A stretch of 64,000 nucleotides of DNA, taken from Amycolatopsis benzoatilytica AK 16/65. Its GTDB lineage: Bacteria > Actinomycetota > Actinomycetes > Mycobacteriales > Pseudonocardiaceae. Made by a program: the position numbers and the translations under genes. The notes under the pieces were generated by a model. It made no database searches, was not told the DNA's origin, and was given only the letters and a program-made list of their open reading frames with translations. Shown here piece by piece: positions 62,982 through 64,000 of the stretch (positions are counted from its first letter, which is position 1; each line of letters opens with the position of its first letter). The DNA lies in the NCBI RefSeq assembly GCF_000383915.1, contig NZ_KB912942.1:1834561-1898560 (forward strand), written 5' to 3'.

Positions 62982-63030
62982 TGAAGGGCCCCTTGAGGGA
63001 ATCTGGTTCCCTCAAGGGGCCCTTCACGGC
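62977..63030. repeat. Dispersed hairpin, copy 7
   Basis: Perfect 20-bp arms at 62981-63000 and 63008-63027 around ATCTGGT. It lies upstream of the gap and downstream of the gene ending at 63215, on the same strand. Confidence 0.9.
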
Positions 63031-63214
63031 CTGAATCACCGCGTGCCGGGCTCAGCGGTGAGGGGAGAGAATCCGCGCGCCGCCGCCGCATCCCGCCTTG
63101 CGCCGCCGCATCCCGCATCCCGCGCCGCGCATCCCGCGCCGCGCGTTCCGCGTCCGGGCCACCGCCGCGCGATATCGGCCGTTGTTGCCGGCGACTGCCG
63201 ATGCCCGCGCTGGT

Positions 63215-64000
63215 TCATCGGTCATGGTGGGAGACGGCGAGGAAGGTGAGCCAGCCGGCGGCGGTGGGCAGCAGCCAGCTGGCGCAGCGGTAGAGCAGGA
63301 CTGCGATGGCGGCGGTGGGCGCGGCCAGTCCGCCCGCGGTGAGCGTGGCCAGCAGCGCGGTTTCGGCGGGCCCCGCCCCGTTCGGGGTGAGCTGGATCCC
63401 GATGCTCGCCTGGACAGCGAGGAAGCCGACAATGAGGGCGGGCCACGGAACGGATTCCGCCGCCGCGAGGCCGCAGCACGCGAGCGTCCACAGATCCAGC
63501 ACCCAGCTGACGGCGGCGACCGCGGCGAACCAGGCCCACTCGCGTGACCGCGGCCGCAGACGGGCGATGCGGGCGAATATCCGGCCGGTTGCCTGCGAAC
63601 CGGCGGCGGCCCAGCGCCGGAGCCGACCGATGGGCAGGTGCCGCGCGATCGCGACGGTTTGACGGGAAACCCAGGCCAGCGACGCGGGGCGGTCGATCAG
63701 CCATCCGGCCGCACCGGTCAGCAGCGTGATGGCGCACGCCAGCCCGGTGGCCGGCCACCAGCCGAGCAGTCCGTCGAATGCCAGCGCGAAGGGTGCTGCG
63801 GCCAGCAGGAGCGACGCGGAAAGGATCGCCGCGACGGTGGTCGCCCACAGCGAGAGCCCGGTGTCCACGCCTCGGCGGCGCAGCGCCGCGACGGTGTAGG
63901 CGACACCGGCGGTGGCACCGGCGGAGGGCACGGACTGGGCGATCGCGTTGCCGACGAAGTTCACCGCCTGCACTGTCGTGGACCGCAGCCGGTTGCCGCC
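63215..64000 (-). CDS. LPG-synthase-type integral membrane protein (partial)
   Basis: The frame is open to the right edge; at least 261 residues are present. Five to six membrane helices, with NFVGNAIAQSVPSAGATAG and QLTPNGAGPAETALLATL, match the lysylphosphatidylglycerol synthase transmembrane/AglD-like family, which moves or synthesises lipid-linked aminoacyl or sugar compounds. An internal GTG at 63973 could be a start, but the upstream residues fit the family, so the true start lies outside the window. Confidence 0.8.
   Translation of the reverse strand, partial: GGNRLRSTTVQAVNFVGNAIAQSVPSAGATAGVAYTVAALRRRGVDTGLSLWATTVAAILSASLLLAAAPFALAFDGLLGWWPATGLACAITLLTGAAGWLIDRPASLAWVSRQTVAIARHLPIGRLRRWAAAGSQATGRIFARIARLRPRSREWAWFAAVAAVSWVLDLWTLACCGLAAAESVPWPALIVGFLAVQASIGIQLTPNGAGPAETALLATLTAGGLAAPTAAIAVLLYRCASWLLPTAAGWLTFLAVSHHDR

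Larger units (their letters stand above)
62364..63214. other. 851-bp gap: short tandem repeats and hairpin, no clear gene
   Basis: It contains 23-bp tandem repeats (62913-62981), the dispersed hairpin (62977-63030) and a low-complexity GC-rich stretch (CGCATCCCG repeats around 63078-63150). No coding frame has both a ribosome site and recognisable protein features. Confidence 0.55.

Overview
The window is GC-rich DNA with many GTG starts, 4-base start/stop overlaps (ATGA or GTGA) and strong codon bias. It reads as a chromosome segment of a filamentous actinomycete, most likely Pseudonocardiaceae and Amycolatopsis-like. That placement is an inference from base composition, gene families and a dispersed hairpin family; no rRNA or tRNA is present to confirm it.

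Layout. The left edge holds the last ~92 codons of an NRPS-like protein. A NarL-type two-component system (311-2148) faces a membrane protein and an alpha/beta hydrolase (2347-4289). Bases 4410-11613 form a sulfide/persulfide detoxification island: an MFS exporter, two metallo-beta-lactamase/rhodanese fusions, a thioredoxin, a CstR/CsoR-type repressor, a small Cys-rich protein, a TauE/SafE exporter and a DUF302 protein. At least six copies of a CstR/CsoR-type operator (ATACCC..GGGTAT) lie in front of its transcription units.

Bases 11693-24684 are mixed chromosome: a ClpP-like SDH_sah protein with a membrane partner, a hydrolase, a split b6-like cytochrome b locus with a 48-residue membrane peptide, a universal stress protein, an Atg22/UMF1-type transporter, an ABC-2 exporter, an orphan HypF, and a DDN-type F420-dependent family protein. 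Bases 24822-27014 encode a secreted nucleoside-hydrolase-like protein with a C-terminal LGFP repeat array.

Bases 27449-42354 are one long minus-strand locus for a surface glycan or glycoconjugate. It contains a three-part PRTase/kinase-like/HAD protein, two adjacent flippases (one fused to an APH-type kinase), an acid-phosphatase-like lipoprotein, a polysaccharide deacetylase, a glycosidase-like lipoprotein, two GT2 proteins (one with two catalytic domains), an integral membrane glycosyltransferase-like protein and small membrane proteins. Tight translational coupling suggests one pathway. This is the best candidate here for an undescribed system.

Bases 42547-48607 hold a FemAB/GNAT-like protein, an EthD protein, DUF6221 and DUF4231-like proteins, an APC permease, a VOC protein and an ArsR-ArsC fusion with its operator. 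Bases 49311-56867 are a complete nine-gene V/A-type rotary ATPase operon (H-C-I-K-F-E-A-B-D), unusual in an actinomycete. The right end has a secreted protein, a ferric-reductase-like membrane protein with ferredoxin and ferredoxin reductase, a wax ester synthase/DGAT, and an LPG-synthase-type membrane protein running off the edge.

Two families of intergenic hairpins recur: one centred on GTGAAGGGCCCCTT (seven copies) and one on AATGCCACATTGGG (two clusters).
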